This document shows, one piece after another, positions 54,117 to 62,536 of a stretch of 64,000 nt of DNA. Origin of the DNA: Uliginosibacterium gangwonense DSM 18521 (GTDB lineage: Bacteria; Pseudomonadota; Gammaproteobacteria; Burkholderiales; Rhodocyclaceae); contig NZ_KB892868.1 of the NCBI RefSeq assembly GCF_000373965.1, positions 124,001-188,000 of the forward strand. Reading direction: 5' to 3'. A model generated the notes under the pieces. That model was not told where the DNA came from. It did no database searches and saw nothing but the letters and a program-made list of their open reading frames with translations. Numbering within the stretch: position 1 is the first letter of the stretch; every line of letters begins with the position of its first letter. The position numbers were made by a program, and so were the translations under genes.

Positions 54117-54264
54117 AAATTCTCTCTGAGAGCGTCTATTCTATCCTTCGTCCGTCCGGCTGGTGACAATCTTTATACACACCGCAGCGAGCCCCTGAAA
54201 GTAACGGGAAGTGCGCCAAACTGCTACCATCGCAGCTTCATGTGAAAAACATCGGGCACCTGTC

Positions 54265-55827
54265 GTGCGTCTCTTTCGCCTTGCCAAAATTGCTTCGGTC
54301 AGCCTGCGCTTCGGCCTCGACCAAATGATCCTGGATCGTGCCTCCACCACGCGGGTGGGGGAGTGGATCAGGCGCATCCTGCCACGGCGCACCTTTAGCG
54401 AACCCCGTGCCGTGCGCCTGCGGCGTGCCCTGGAAACCCTGGGGCCGATCTTCGTCAAATTCGGCCAACTGCTCTCCACCCGCCGTGACCTCTTGGCCAA
54501 CGATATTGCCGAAGAATTGGCCAAACTGCAGGACAAGGTGCCGCCGTTTGCTTCCGAACAAGCCGTTGCCTGCCTGGAAGCTGAATTTGGTCGCCCCATC
54601 GACGAGGTATTGAACAAATTCGAGCGTACCCCGGTGGCCTCCGCCTCCATGGCCCAGGTGCACTTTGCCGAGTTGCCTGACGGCACCGAAGTGGCGGTCA
54701 AGATTTTACGCCCTGGTATCGAATCGCTCATTAGCCACGATCTGGCACTGCTGGATACGGCCGCCACGCTGATCGAAAAGCTGTGGGTGGATGGCCGCCG
54801 CCTCAAACCGCGTGAGCTGGTCGCCGAATATGCGCGCCACCTCTACGATGAACTGGATATGATGCGTGAGGCGGCAAACTGTTCGCAGTTGCGGCGCAAT
54901 TTCAAGGATTCACCCTTGCTGGTGGTGCCGGAGGTGTATTGGGATTATTGCGGGCGCTCAGTCATGGTGATGCAGCGCATGCGCGGCACCCCGATTTCGC
55001 AAATCCCCGCGCTGGTCAGCCAGGGCGTGGATTTGAAGGCACTGTCGCGTGCGGGGGTGGAAATCTTCTTCACCCAGGTGTTCCGTGATGGCTTTTTCCA
55101 CGCCGACATGCACCCGGGCAATATCTTCGTCTCCCCCACCGGACAGTACATTGCACTGGATTTCGGCATCATGGGCACGCTCAACGAACGCGACAAGGCC
55201 TATCTGGCGCAGAACTTCCTGGCGTTCTTCCGGCGGGACTACAAGCGCGTAGCCCAGGCCCACATCGAAGCGGGCTGGGTGCCTGCCGATACCCGCGTAG
55301 AGGAATTCGAAAGCGCCATCCGTGCGGTGTGCGAGCCAATCTTCGACCGCCCGCTCAAAGACATTTCCTTTGGCAAGACGCTGCTGCGCCTGTTCCAGAC
55401 GGCACGGCGCTACCAGATGGAGGTTCAACCGCAGCTGGCGATGCTGCAAAAAACCCTCCTCAACATCGAAGGGCTGGGGCGTGATCTGGACCCGGAGCTG
55501 GACCTGTGGCAGACCGCCAAGCCTTTCCTTGAACGCTGGATGAGCGAGCAACTGGGCTGGCGGGCACTACTCCGCCATGTGAAGGAGGAAGCCCCTGGCT
55601 GGGCGGCCACCCTGCCGCAATTGCCACGCTTGGCACACAAGATGCTAAACAACGATGCGCAGCAGGAACAGCTTCGACAGCAGGCACAGTTGCTCACCAC
55701 CCAGCGCAGGCAAAACCGCCTGCTGGCAGCATTGGTGTTGGGCATCTTCGCCTTGCTTGCCAGCGAACTGTATTTTCATTACGAAAAAGCGGCGCCTACG
55801 TACAGCCATGCCGTGTCAAAACCCTGA
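54265..55827 (+). CDS. ubiB: UbiB-family atypical kinase/ATPase for ubiquinone biosynthesis
   Basis: The GTG at 54265 gives 520 residues with an N-terminus ([20 protein letters not shown]) aligned with known UbiB proteins; a frame opening 54 bases earlier adds atypical residues. The KxGQ motif occurs as [14 protein letters not shown], followed by the ASMAQVH loop, a VKILRPGI lysine and [13 protein letters not shown] with DFGIMG. A hydrophobic segment lies near the C-terminus ([19 protein letters not shown]), with a single membrane helix where many UbiB have two. It is required for coenzyme Q assembly. Confidence 0.94.
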   Translation: MRLFRLAKIASVSLRFGLDQMILDRASTTRVGEWIRRILPRRTFSEPRAVRLRRALETLGPIFVKFGQLLSTRRDLLANDIAEELAKLQDKVPPFASEQAVACLEAEFGRPIDEVLNKFERTPVASASMAQVHFAELPDGTEVAVKILRPGIESLISHDLALLDTAATLIEKLWVDGRRLKPRELVAEYARHLYDELDMMREAANCSQLRRNFKDSPLLVVPEVYWDYCGRSVMVMQRMRGTPISQIPALVSQGVDLKALSRAGVEIFFTQVFRDGFFHADMHPGNIFVSPTGQYIALDFGIMGTLNERDKAYLAQNFLAFFRRDYKRVAQAHIEAGWVPADTRVEEFESAIRAVCEPIFDRPLKDISFGKTLLRLFQTARRYQMEVQPQLAMLQKTLLNIEGLGRDLDPELDLWQTAKPFLERWMSEQLGWRALLRHVKEEAPGWAATLPQLPRLAHKMLNNDAQQEQLRQQAQLLTTQRRQNRLLAALVLGIFALLASELYFHYEKAAPTYSHAVSKP

Positions 55828-55877
55828 TCCAACTCGTATGTTGTGGGATTTGAACGCAAGGCAGACGCCTGACTGGG

Positions 55878-55929
55878 TATAATCAGGCCGGGAAGCGACG
55901 GCCTCATGTTCAGCAAGACATGGGGCCGT
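55878..55929 (+). promoter_or_regulatory. possible promoter and leader hairpin of the symporter gene
   Basis: A perfect -10-like TATAAT lies at 55878-55883, but no good -35 box is seen at the usual spacing. Twelve-bp stem ACGGCCTCATGT/ACATGGGGCCGT (55898-55909 and 55918-55929, one G-T wobble) follows with an 8-base loop. No T-tract follows, so it is more likely a leader structure than a terminator. Confidence 0.35.
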
Positions 55930-55981
55930 TGTCTGTGTTTGATCAGGTGCGAGCCTGCCATTGGCTCAAGGGCTAGGTCCT

Positions 55982-57511
55982 ATGTTACTAACCTTTGTGA
56001 TTTTGTATTGGCTGATTTCCATTGCCATTGGCCTGTATGCGGCCTTGCGCGTGCATAACACCAAGGACTATGCCGTCGCCAGCCGGGCCCTGCCCTTCCA
56101 TATCGTCACCGCCACGGTGTTTGCCACCTGGTTTGGCTCCGAAACGGTGCTTGGCATCCCTGCCACCTTCCTCAAGGAAGACCTGCATGGCGTGGTGGCA
56201 GACCCGTTTGGTGCCTCCATGTGCCTGATTCTGGTTGGCCTGTTCTTTGCCAAGCCGCTCTACAGGCTGAACCTGATGACCATCGGCGACTACTATCGGC
56301 TGCGCTTTGGGCGCACGATTGAGCTGATGACCACCTGCTGCATCGTGATCTCTTACCTGGGCTGGGTTGCGGCTCAGATCAAGGCGCTGGGGCTGGTGTT
56401 CTTCGTGCTCTCCGATGGCGCCGTCTCACAGGAACTGGGGATGTGGCTGGGTTCGGCCTCGGTCCTGATCTACACGCTCTTTGGCGGGATGTGGTCGGTG
56501 GCCATCACCGACTTCATCCAGATGATCGTGATCGTGATCGGCATGCTCTACATCGGCTGGGACGTGGGCTCTTCCGCCGGGGGCGTCAGTGCGGTCGTGG
56601 CGCATGCCAGCGCGGAAGGCAAGTTCCACTTCTTCCCGGAATTCAAGATCGATGCCATTGTAATGTTCGTCGGCACCTGGATCACCATGATGTTCGGCTC
56701 GATTCCGCAGCAGGATGTCTTCCAGCGCGTGCAATCATCCTCTACCGAAAAGACTGCCGTATGGGCCACCGTGCTGGGCGGCTCGCTGTATTTCATCTTC
56801 GCCTTCGTTCCGATGTTCCTGGCCTACTGTGCGGTCATGATTGCGCCGGATCTGGTGGCCAAGTATATCGATACCGATTCGCAGTTGATCCTGCCCAAGC
56901 TGGTGTTGGAAAAGGCCCCCTTGTTTGCCCAGATCATGTTCTTCGGTGCCCTGCTCTCAGCCATCAAGAGCTGTGCTTCGGCCACCTTGCTGGCGCCCTC
57001 GGTCACCTTCTCGGAAAACCTGCTCCGCCCGATTCTGCTCAAATTCTGGCCAGACATGACCGACCGGCTTTTCCTGCGCTGGATGCAGATCGTGGTGCTG
57101 GTCTTCACCGCCGTGGTCACAGGCATCGCGGTCAACTCCAAGCTCTCGATCTACGGCCTGGTCGAAAACGCCTACAAGGTCACCCTGGTGGCAGCTATCG
57201 TACCGCTGGCCCTGGGGGTGTACTGGAAGCGCGCCACCACTCAGGGGGCAATCATGTCGATGCTCCTGGGGCTGATCAGTTGGGTGGCTTTAGAGATTCT
57301 CGCCGCCAGTGCCAACGCCCCGGCCTGGACACAGGTATGGCTACCGCATTTCGTGGGCTTCCTTGTTTCCTTGGGTAGCTTTATGCTGTTCTCCCTCTTG
57401 CCACAGCTTGTGACCACCCCGCCCATTCCGGTGCCGGGTGCACTCAGCCATGACCACCATCATCCTGTGCACGCCGCCACACTTACCCACCATGCCAGCC
57501 ACAAGCCCTGA
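55982..57511 (+). CDS. sodium:solute symporter family transporter
   Basis: The ATG at 55982 is preferred over a TTG at 55961; the product is 509 residues with about 13 transmembrane helices. SSS-family motifs are visible: NTKDYAVASRALPF after the first helix, TWFGSETVLGIPATFLKEDLHGVVADPFGA in the sodium-site region, and GGMWSVAITDFIQM. The substrate is not predictable; this subgroup is often annotated as a proline or short-acid symporter. The last ~25 residues are rich in histidine (DHHHPVHAA, THHASHK), which may bind metal. It lies 155 bp after ubiB and has its own leader. Confidence 0.9.
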   Translation: MLLTFVILYWLISIAIGLYAALRVHNTKDYAVASRALPFHIVTATVFATWFGSETVLGIPATFLKEDLHGVVADPFGASMCLILVGLFFAKPLYRLNLMTIGDYYRLRFGRTIELMTTCCIVISYLGWVAAQIKALGLVFFVLSDGAVSQELGMWLGSASVLIYTLFGGMWSVAITDFIQMIVIVIGMLYIGWDVGSSAGGVSAVVAHASAEGKFHFFPEFKIDAIVMFVGTWITMMFGSIPQQDVFQRVQSSSTEKTAVWATVLGGSLYFIFAFVPMFLAYCAVMIAPDLVAKYIDTDSQLILPKLVLEKAPLFAQIMFFGALLSAIKSCASATLLAPSVTFSENLLRPILLKFWPDMTDRLFLRWMQIVVLVFTAVVTGIAVNSKLSIYGLVENAYKVTLVAAIVPLALGVYWKRATTQGAIMSMLLGLISWVALEILAASANAPAWTQVWLPHFVGFLVSLGSFMLFSLLPQLVTTPPIPVPGALSHDHHHPVHAATLTHHASHKP

Positions 57512-57565
57512 GGCGCAGACATCCGCGCCCAGGATGCGGGATGACATGAGGATACCGGGCCGCGC

Positions 57566-58657
57566 ATGAATACCGATCAGGCCGTCACCACCATCCTGCT
57601 GGCAGGCTCCAACAAGGATACCCACCGCCTGTCCCGCTATTTGGGCTTTACCTACCTGTGCCTGACGGCCTACGCCTGCCTATGGCCATTTGACGATTAC
57701 CGCAGCATATCCGGCAGCCCATTGGAATTTCTCTTTCAGGGCTGGCCGCGTTATTTCATTCTCTCCGACTTCATCGTCAACATTCTGGGGTTTATTCCAC
57801 TGGGATTTCTCGTTGTCGCCGCCCGCCGTACCATCACCTCGCGCAGCAACGCTGTTATTACAAGCTTTCTGGTCTGCACGCTCTACAGCTTCAGCCTGGA
57901 GTTCTGCCAGAACTATCTGGTCAGCCGGGTCGCCTCAAACCTCGATCTGACCTGCAACTCGCTCGGGGCTTTGATTGGCGCCCTGGCGGGCCTGCGCTGG
58001 CGGCACATCCTGCTGCCCGGAGGCTGGTTTCATGCGTGGCGGATGCGCCGCCTGCCTGCGGGGCACCGTGGTGAAATCGGCATGCTGCTGGTATTGGCTT
58101 GGTGGCTGACCCAAAGCGAGCCGCTGGCCCCGCTTTTCAGCAATGGCGATCTGCGCCCCGTGTTCGATCTGCTTGCCCCCATCAGTTTTTCTGTGCGGCG
58201 CTTTGTATGGTTTGAAGCGGCCGGGGTAGCGTTCAGCCTGCTTGCTTTCGGCCTCTTTATCCGCTGCGGCCTGAAGGGGGCCAGCGCGTGGCTGCTCGGG
58301 CTGTTGGTATTGATCGGGGCTGCCATCAAGACCATCGCCACCAGTTGGTTCGTGATTCCTCCTGACCCACTGTTGTGGGCCTCCCCAGGCGCCTTGTGGG
58401 GGATGGGATTGGGAGCCGTGGCACTCGCGGTATGCTGGCGTCTGCGCCCATCGGTACGTCTGGCGCTGGCCAACCTGGCTCTTCTGCTGGCCACGGTGCT
58501 GATCAATCTGGCGCCCGGCAACCCGTTTGAAGAAGCCTCACAACACTTGATCCGCAGCGGTCACTTCATCGGTTTTCGCAGCCTGACGCTGGATTTTGCC
58601 CTGCTCTGGCCCTTCTGCGCCTTGAGCTGGCTGGCTTTTACATCCTCACGCCGTTAG
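57566..58657 (+). CDS. VanZ-family membrane protein
   Basis: This 363-residue multi-pass membrane protein carries the VanZ-like core in its first half (LSDFIVNILGFIPLGFLVV, SFSLEFCQNYLVSRVASNLDLTCNSLGALIGA), with about 9 predicted helices. The VanZ family is linked to teicoplanin resistance in enterococci but its role in proteobacteria is unknown. A second half of several helices extends the family's minimum length. It starts 54 bp after the symporter stop and converges on maf. Confidence 0.85.
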   Translation: MNTDQAVTTILLAGSNKDTHRLSRYLGFTYLCLTAYACLWPFDDYRSISGSPLEFLFQGWPRYFILSDFIVNILGFIPLGFLVVAARRTITSRSNAVITSFLVCTLYSFSLEFCQNYLVSRVASNLDLTCNSLGALIGALAGLRWRHILLPGGWFHAWRMRRLPAGHRGEIGMLLVLAWWLTQSEPLAPLFSNGDLRPVFDLLAPISFSVRRFVWFEAAGVAFSLLAFGLFIRCGLKGASAWLLGLLVLIGAAIKTIATSWFVIPPDPLLWASPGALWGMGLGAVALAVCWRLRPSVRLALANLALLLATVLINLAPGNPFEEASQHLIRSGHFIGFRSLTLDFALLWPFCALSWLAFTSSRR

Positions 58658-58664
58658 GGCCTAC

Positions 58665-59282
58665 TCAGTCCATCAACTTGAAGGCGCGCAGCAGTTCGGA
58701 TGTTTCAAACAGCGGCAGGCCCATGATGCCTGAATATGACCCCTTGATTTCAGAGATAAAGGTGGCCGCATATCCCTGGATACCGTAAGCCCCGGCCTTG
58801 TCCATGGGTTCGCCCGTGGTGATGTAGCGACGGATTTCATGCACATCCAGGGGGCGGAAACGCACACAACTGCGGCTCAAGCGATATTCAAGCCGATCCT
58901 CATGGGCGACCGCCACGGCGGTCAGCACATGGTGTTCCTGGCCAGAGAGGCGGCACAGGATTTCCTCGGCGTGTTGTGTATCACGTGGCTTGCCGATGAT
59001 CTCGCCTTCAAACTCCAGCGTGGTATCGGCGGACAGCACCGCCTGCCGTCGCAGACCGCGCCAAGCCACCCGGCGCAAGCCACCTTCAGCCTTGGCAAGT
59101 GCGACGCGAACGACATAGGTCTCGACATCCTCATCCGGCAGGCTTGCTTCGTTGACTTCCTCATCTTCGCGCGGCGGGGCACGAAACAACAGGGTGTCGA
59201 AATCGATGCCAATCTGATGTAACAGCTCACGACGCCGGGGACTACGTGAAGCCAGATAGATGCGGCGGGAATTCAACAGCAT
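58665..59282 (-). CDS. maf: Maf-family nucleoside triphosphate pyrophosphatase
   Basis: This 205-residue protein hydrolyses non-canonical or modified NTPs and is linked to septum control. The N-terminal ASRSPRRRELLHQIG motif, the SADTTLEFEGEIIGKP pair and the AGAYGIQGYAATFI and GSYSGIMGLPLFET motifs are all present. It lies 6 bp after rlmH on the minus strand, in a run rsfS-rlmH-maf that follows nadD, the conserved order. Confidence 0.95.
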   Translation of the reverse strand: MLLNSRRIYLASRSPRRRELLHQIGIDFDTLLFRAPPREDEEVNEASLPDEDVETYVVRVALAKAEGGLRRVAWRGLRRQAVLSADTTLEFEGEIIGKPRDTQHAEEILCRLSGQEHHVLTAVAVAHEDRLEYRLSRSCVRFRPLDVHEIRRYITTGEPMDKAGAYGIQGYAATFISEIKGSYSGIMGLPLFETSELLRAFKLMD

Positions 59283-59288
59283 GGGCGC

Positions 59289-59759
59289 TCACTCACGATG
59301 ATAAGGATGATTGTTCAAGAGGCTCCAGGCACGGTATAGCGCCTCGGCCAGCAGGGGACGAACCATCGCATGGGGCAGGGTCAGACTGGAGAGGCGCAGC
59401 TTTTCGTGCGCCTCATCCTTGAAGGCGGGGTCCAACCCATCCGGCCCGCCAATGACAAAGGCAACATCGTCCCCCGTCTCTTTCCAGCGTGCTAAACGCT
59501 GGGAAAGCTGACGGGTAGAGATATCGTCGCCTCGTTCATCAAGCACCACCAAGCGCCGCCGCGTGGGCAGCGCGGCACGCAGGCGCTCCGCCTCCGCCGC
59601 CATCATGGCAGCGGGGGTTTTGCCTGTGGTGCGGGGCTCGGCCTTGACTTCGACCAGTTCCAGCGGGCAATCACGGGGCAGCCGCTTGGCAAATTCACGA
59701 AAGCCCTCTTCCACCCAGCCGGGCATACGCGTGCCGACAGCGGCAACGATGAGCCTCAT
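59289..59759 (-). CDS. rlmH: 23S rRNA pseudouridine-1915 N3-methyltransferase
   Basis: This 156-residue SPOUT methyltransferase modifies position 1915 of 23S rRNA. The SAM-binding knot motif VIGGPDGLD (about 104-112) and C-terminal [19 protein letters not shown] are present. The start overlaps rsfS by 4 bases. The length and ending match RlmH. Confidence 0.97.
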   Translation of the reverse strand: MRLIVAAVGTRMPGWVEEGFREFAKRLPRDCPLELVEVKAEPRTTGKTPAAMMAAEAERLRAALPTRRRLVVLDERGDDISTRQLSQRLARWKETGDDVAFVIGGPDGLDPAFKDEAHEKLRLSSLTLPHAMVRPLLAEALYRAWSLLNNHPYHRE

Positions 59760-60130
59760 TCCAGCGCGGCGGTCTCGCTATCGACCAGCAGCTTGCGCTT
59801 GCGTGCCGGCGTGGTGGCCCACAGTTCCTCAAGGTTGTAATAACTACGCACGGCGGGCTGCATGAGGTGGACGATGGCATCGCCTAAATCAACCAGCACC
59901 CATTCGCCGGTTTCCTCACCTTCCACGCCGATGATCTCACCGCCTGCGGCCTTCACCTTTTCCTGCACATGCTTGGCCAGCGCACGGGTCTGGCGGTTGG
60001 AGGTACCACTGGCTACGATCACCCGGTCAAACAAAGAGGTGAGCTTGGTGGTATTGATCACTTCGATATCGACGGCCTTGACGTCTTCAAGGGCGTCAAC
60101 CACGATCTTTTGCAGCTTGCGAATATCCAT
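59756..60130 (-). CDS. rsfS: ribosome silencing factor RsfS
   Basis: This 124-residue protein blocks subunit joining by binding L14 (uL14). It carries [21 protein letters not shown]-type sequence with the [15 protein letters not shown] stretch and [20 protein letters not shown]. It lies between nadD and rlmH, the conserved arrangement, and overlaps the latter by 4 bases. Confidence 0.96.
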   Translation of the reverse strand: MDIRKLQKIVVDALEDVKAVDIEVINTTKLTSLFDRVIVASGTSNRQTRALAKHVQEKVKAAGGEIIGVEGEETGEWVLVDLGDAIVHLMQPAVRSYYNLEELWATTPARKRKLLVDSETAALE

Positions 60131-60145
60131 GTAATAAGTAGGGAA

Positions 60146-60805
60146 TTAATTTCCGTAGAGGTGATGTTGTTGAATATAGTCGAGGACTGCGTCAGGTAGC
60201 AAAAAACGTGGACTCCCACCCTGCGCCAGGATGGCACGAATGGAAGTCGCCGAGATTGCCAACGGTGTCATTGCAAAACTGGCCACCATACCCGCAGGGC
60301 GCTTGGCAAGCCGCTCCGGGCGGGCGCAGGCCCGATGATGGAACTCTGAACGCAGTGCTTCACCCATGTGCTGCTCATTCAGGGAATAACCGGGGCGCGT
60401 TGCCACGGCAATATGCGCCAGTTCGAACAGCTCGCGCCAACGATACCACGAAGGCAGCCCCAGGAAGGCATCCACCCCGAGCAACAGCACAAGGGCGTGC
60501 TGACTCCCCAGTTCGCTGCGCAGACGCTCCAGGGTGGGCACCGTATAGCTGGGCAGGTCTGCTCGCACTTCGCTATCGTCCAGCTCGAATTGCGGCAGAT
60601 CACCCAGTGCCAACTGCACCATGGCCAGCCGATCTTCTGCACTGGTACAGGGTTGATCACGATGCCGTGGATGCCCGGCTGGTACAACCCGCACCCGGGA
60701 CAGCCCCAGTGCCTGTCGCGCTTCCTCTGCAAGGCGCAGATGGCCGAAATGGATGGGGTCGAACGTCCCCCCCATTACGCCCAGTACGCCATCCTTAGAT
60801 TTCAT
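60146..60805 (-). CDS. nadD: nicotinate-nucleotide adenylyltransferase
   Basis: The ATG at 60805 is chosen (MKSKDGVLGVMGG); it gives 219 residues. NadD adds AMP to nicotinate mononucleotide in NAD synthesis. The nucleotidyl-transfer signature GGTFDPIHFGHLRLAEEA at the N-terminus and the ISATSIRAIL motif near the C-terminus are present. Its start overlaps the stop of the membrane protein upstream by 11 bases. Confidence 0.96.
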   Translation of the reverse strand: MKSKDGVLGVMGGTFDPIHFGHLRLAEEARQALGLSRVRVVPAGHPRHRDQPCTSAEDRLAMVQLALGDLPQFELDDSEVRADLPSYTVPTLERLRSELGSQHALVLLLGVDAFLGLPSWYRWRELFELAHIAVATRPGYSLNEQHMGEALRSEFHHRACARPERLAKRPAGMVASFAMTPLAISATSIRAILAQGGSPRFLLPDAVLDYIQQHHLYGN

Positions 60806-61571
60806 GGGTCCACGGGTGAGGCCACTCACCAAACACATCACAGGCGCTTCGATAGAACGCGGCGTAGTACAGCGCCATCCAGAAGACGACGCAGAACGCC
60901 ATCACCACCATCGAGAGCATGGTGCTCCCCCCTGTGACAGACATCAGCGCCGAGGTCAGAAACCCCGATAGCAGCGAGAATGACAAGGTATATACGGCCA
61001 ACACCCAGAAATTGCGCCAGTAGGCCACAAAGCTGAAAAACAGCGCCTTGATGGCAGTCAGCCCGCGCAACCCGACGCAGGGCGCGGCGTACCATGTAGC
61101 CATCTCGATAGGCAGGCGGATAAAAAAGAACAGCGCCAGCATCTTGAGATAGCTATTGAGAAGCTCGGGCGGCAACTGCTTGCCGCTTTCCACAAACGCC
61201 ATGAGCCGTACCCCCGCAATGCCACTAATCAGCACAGCCAGCCAGAGTGCTACCAGATTGCCGATCAGGCGGACGCCGCCAATCGCAAACAAGGGGCGCA
61301 GCTTCATGCGGAACCCGGCAAACAGCAGCGCGGGATGGATGCGGTTGCCCTCGGCCACCTCACGGCTGATGAGGAACATGCCGATTTCCAACGGTGGCAG
61401 CACCAGGATCAACGCGGTTTGCCCGATTACTGGCACAAAACCGAACAGCAAGACCAGCATCGCCACCGTGGAGGCGGCCGAAAAAAACGCCATCGGCATG
61501 CGCCGGACCAGGGTGAAGCCTTCGGCAATCCAATACCAGCCGCGAATGGGACGAAGTTTGTTGGCTTGCAT
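60795..61571 (-). CDS. BPSS1780-type membrane protein (copy 2)
   Basis: This 258-residue multi-pass protein begins MQANKLRPIRGWYWIAEGF and contains about six transmembrane helices. The opening RGWYWIAEGFTLVRRMP and the following pattern match the BPSS1780 family of betaproteobacterial membrane proteins of unknown function. Its start shares one base with the stop of a second, related membrane protein gene (TGATG), so the two are coupled. Confidence 0.8.
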   Translation of the reverse strand: MQANKLRPIRGWYWIAEGFTLVRRMPMAFFSAASTVAMLVLLFGFVPVIGQTALILVLPPLEIGMFLISREVAEGNRIHPALLFAGFRMKLRPLFAIGGVRLIGNLVALWLAVLISGIAGVRLMAFVESGKQLPPELLNSYLKMLALFFFIRLPIEMATWYAAPCVGLRGLTAIKALFFSFVAYWRNFWVLAVYTLSFSLLSGFLTSALMSVTGGSTMLSMVVMAFCVVFWMALYYAAFYRSACDVFGEWPHPWTHEI

Positions 61572-62464
61572 CAGTCAACAGTCGGGGTAGGAGCGGTTAC
61601 ACGGTTTTGATCGGCCAATAGATCGCCATAGGCGGCATAGATGGAACCCACCATCACGGGGATATAGATCAGCACCCCGAGCAGGCTCAATGGCCCCAAC
61701 ACCAGCACCAGAATGGCCAGATACTGCACCGGCAGATACACCCAGGCCAGCGACATCGGCGGAATCAGCACCACCACAAAGATCACGTAAAAGCACACCG
61801 CCAGCAGGACAATGGAGCCCAGGCTGCGCAAGCTGGCTTTCAGCGAATAGCGCATGGCGTCCAGCGGAGGGTAGTTGTCCAGCATCACCAGGACCGGAGC
61901 AAACAACAGCGCCAGCAGCAAGACCCCCCACACCAACAGGAAGAGTATCCACAGCACCCCCAGCCCAGCCAGGAAGCTGATGATATCAGCCGCCACGGTA
62001 CTCACCGCCGTACCCACCGACCAGCCCAGCAGCCCCACCATCAGGGAGCCGCCCAAGGCGAGCATGGTCAAGAGGTGCATCAACACCAGAGGCAAAGCAT
62101 AAAAGACCGCAAGCAGGCTCAGGTTGCCAGGGTGGAGGCGGAAGCCTTCGAACAACATCGCAAACCGCAGGGGGCGTCCTTCCCCTTGGCGCCGCACAGC
62201 AAACATCATCCCACCAAGCATGAGGGTGAGCATCAGCAAGGGCACCATCGGCCCGATGACGGGAATCACCGTACAGAACAGGGAAATGACCAGGATGACG
62301 AAGACCCCTGCCGACACCCGCAGCCAAAACCCTGGCTGCCCGATGAACAAGGACCAGCCTTTGCCCAGCCAGGTCAGGGCGCGGGTGGCGGGCACCCGGC
62401 GAATGCTAGGGGGGCGATGTCTGCCGGACACCCAGGGGGTTGTTTGTTTTTGCTCTGTTTGCAT
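61571..62464 (-). CDS. BPSS1780-type membrane protein (copy 1)
   Basis: This 297-residue protein (from ATG 62464) has about six transmembrane helices after a short cytoplasmic tail. The segment RALTWLGKGWSLFIGQPGFWL parallels RGWYWIAEGF in its neighbour, indicating tandem related genes. Function is unknown. The start has no good ribosome site; the TTG at 62506 is an alternative. It lies downstream of uvrA with about 70 bp between the genes. Confidence 0.75.
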   Translation of the reverse strand: MQTEQKQTTPWVSGRHRPPSIRRVPATRALTWLGKGWSLFIGQPGFWLRVSAGVFVILVISLFCTVIPVIGPMVPLLMLTLMLGGMMFAVRRQGEGRPLRFAMLFEGFRLHPGNLSLLAVFYALPLVLMHLLTMLALGGSLMVGLLGWSVGTAVSTVAADIISFLAGLGVLWILFLLVWGVLLLALLFAPVLVMLDNYPPLDAMRYSLKASLRSLGSIVLLAVCFYVIFVVVLIPPMSLAWVYLPVQYLAILVLVLGPLSLLGVLIYIPVMVGSIYAAYGDLLADQNRVTAPTPTVD

Positions 62465-62536
62465 CACGAAAGATGGAAGTAAGGTACGCACCAAGCCTGC
62501 GTACAATCAAGAGGTTAACACAGATTGCGCCCCCAC

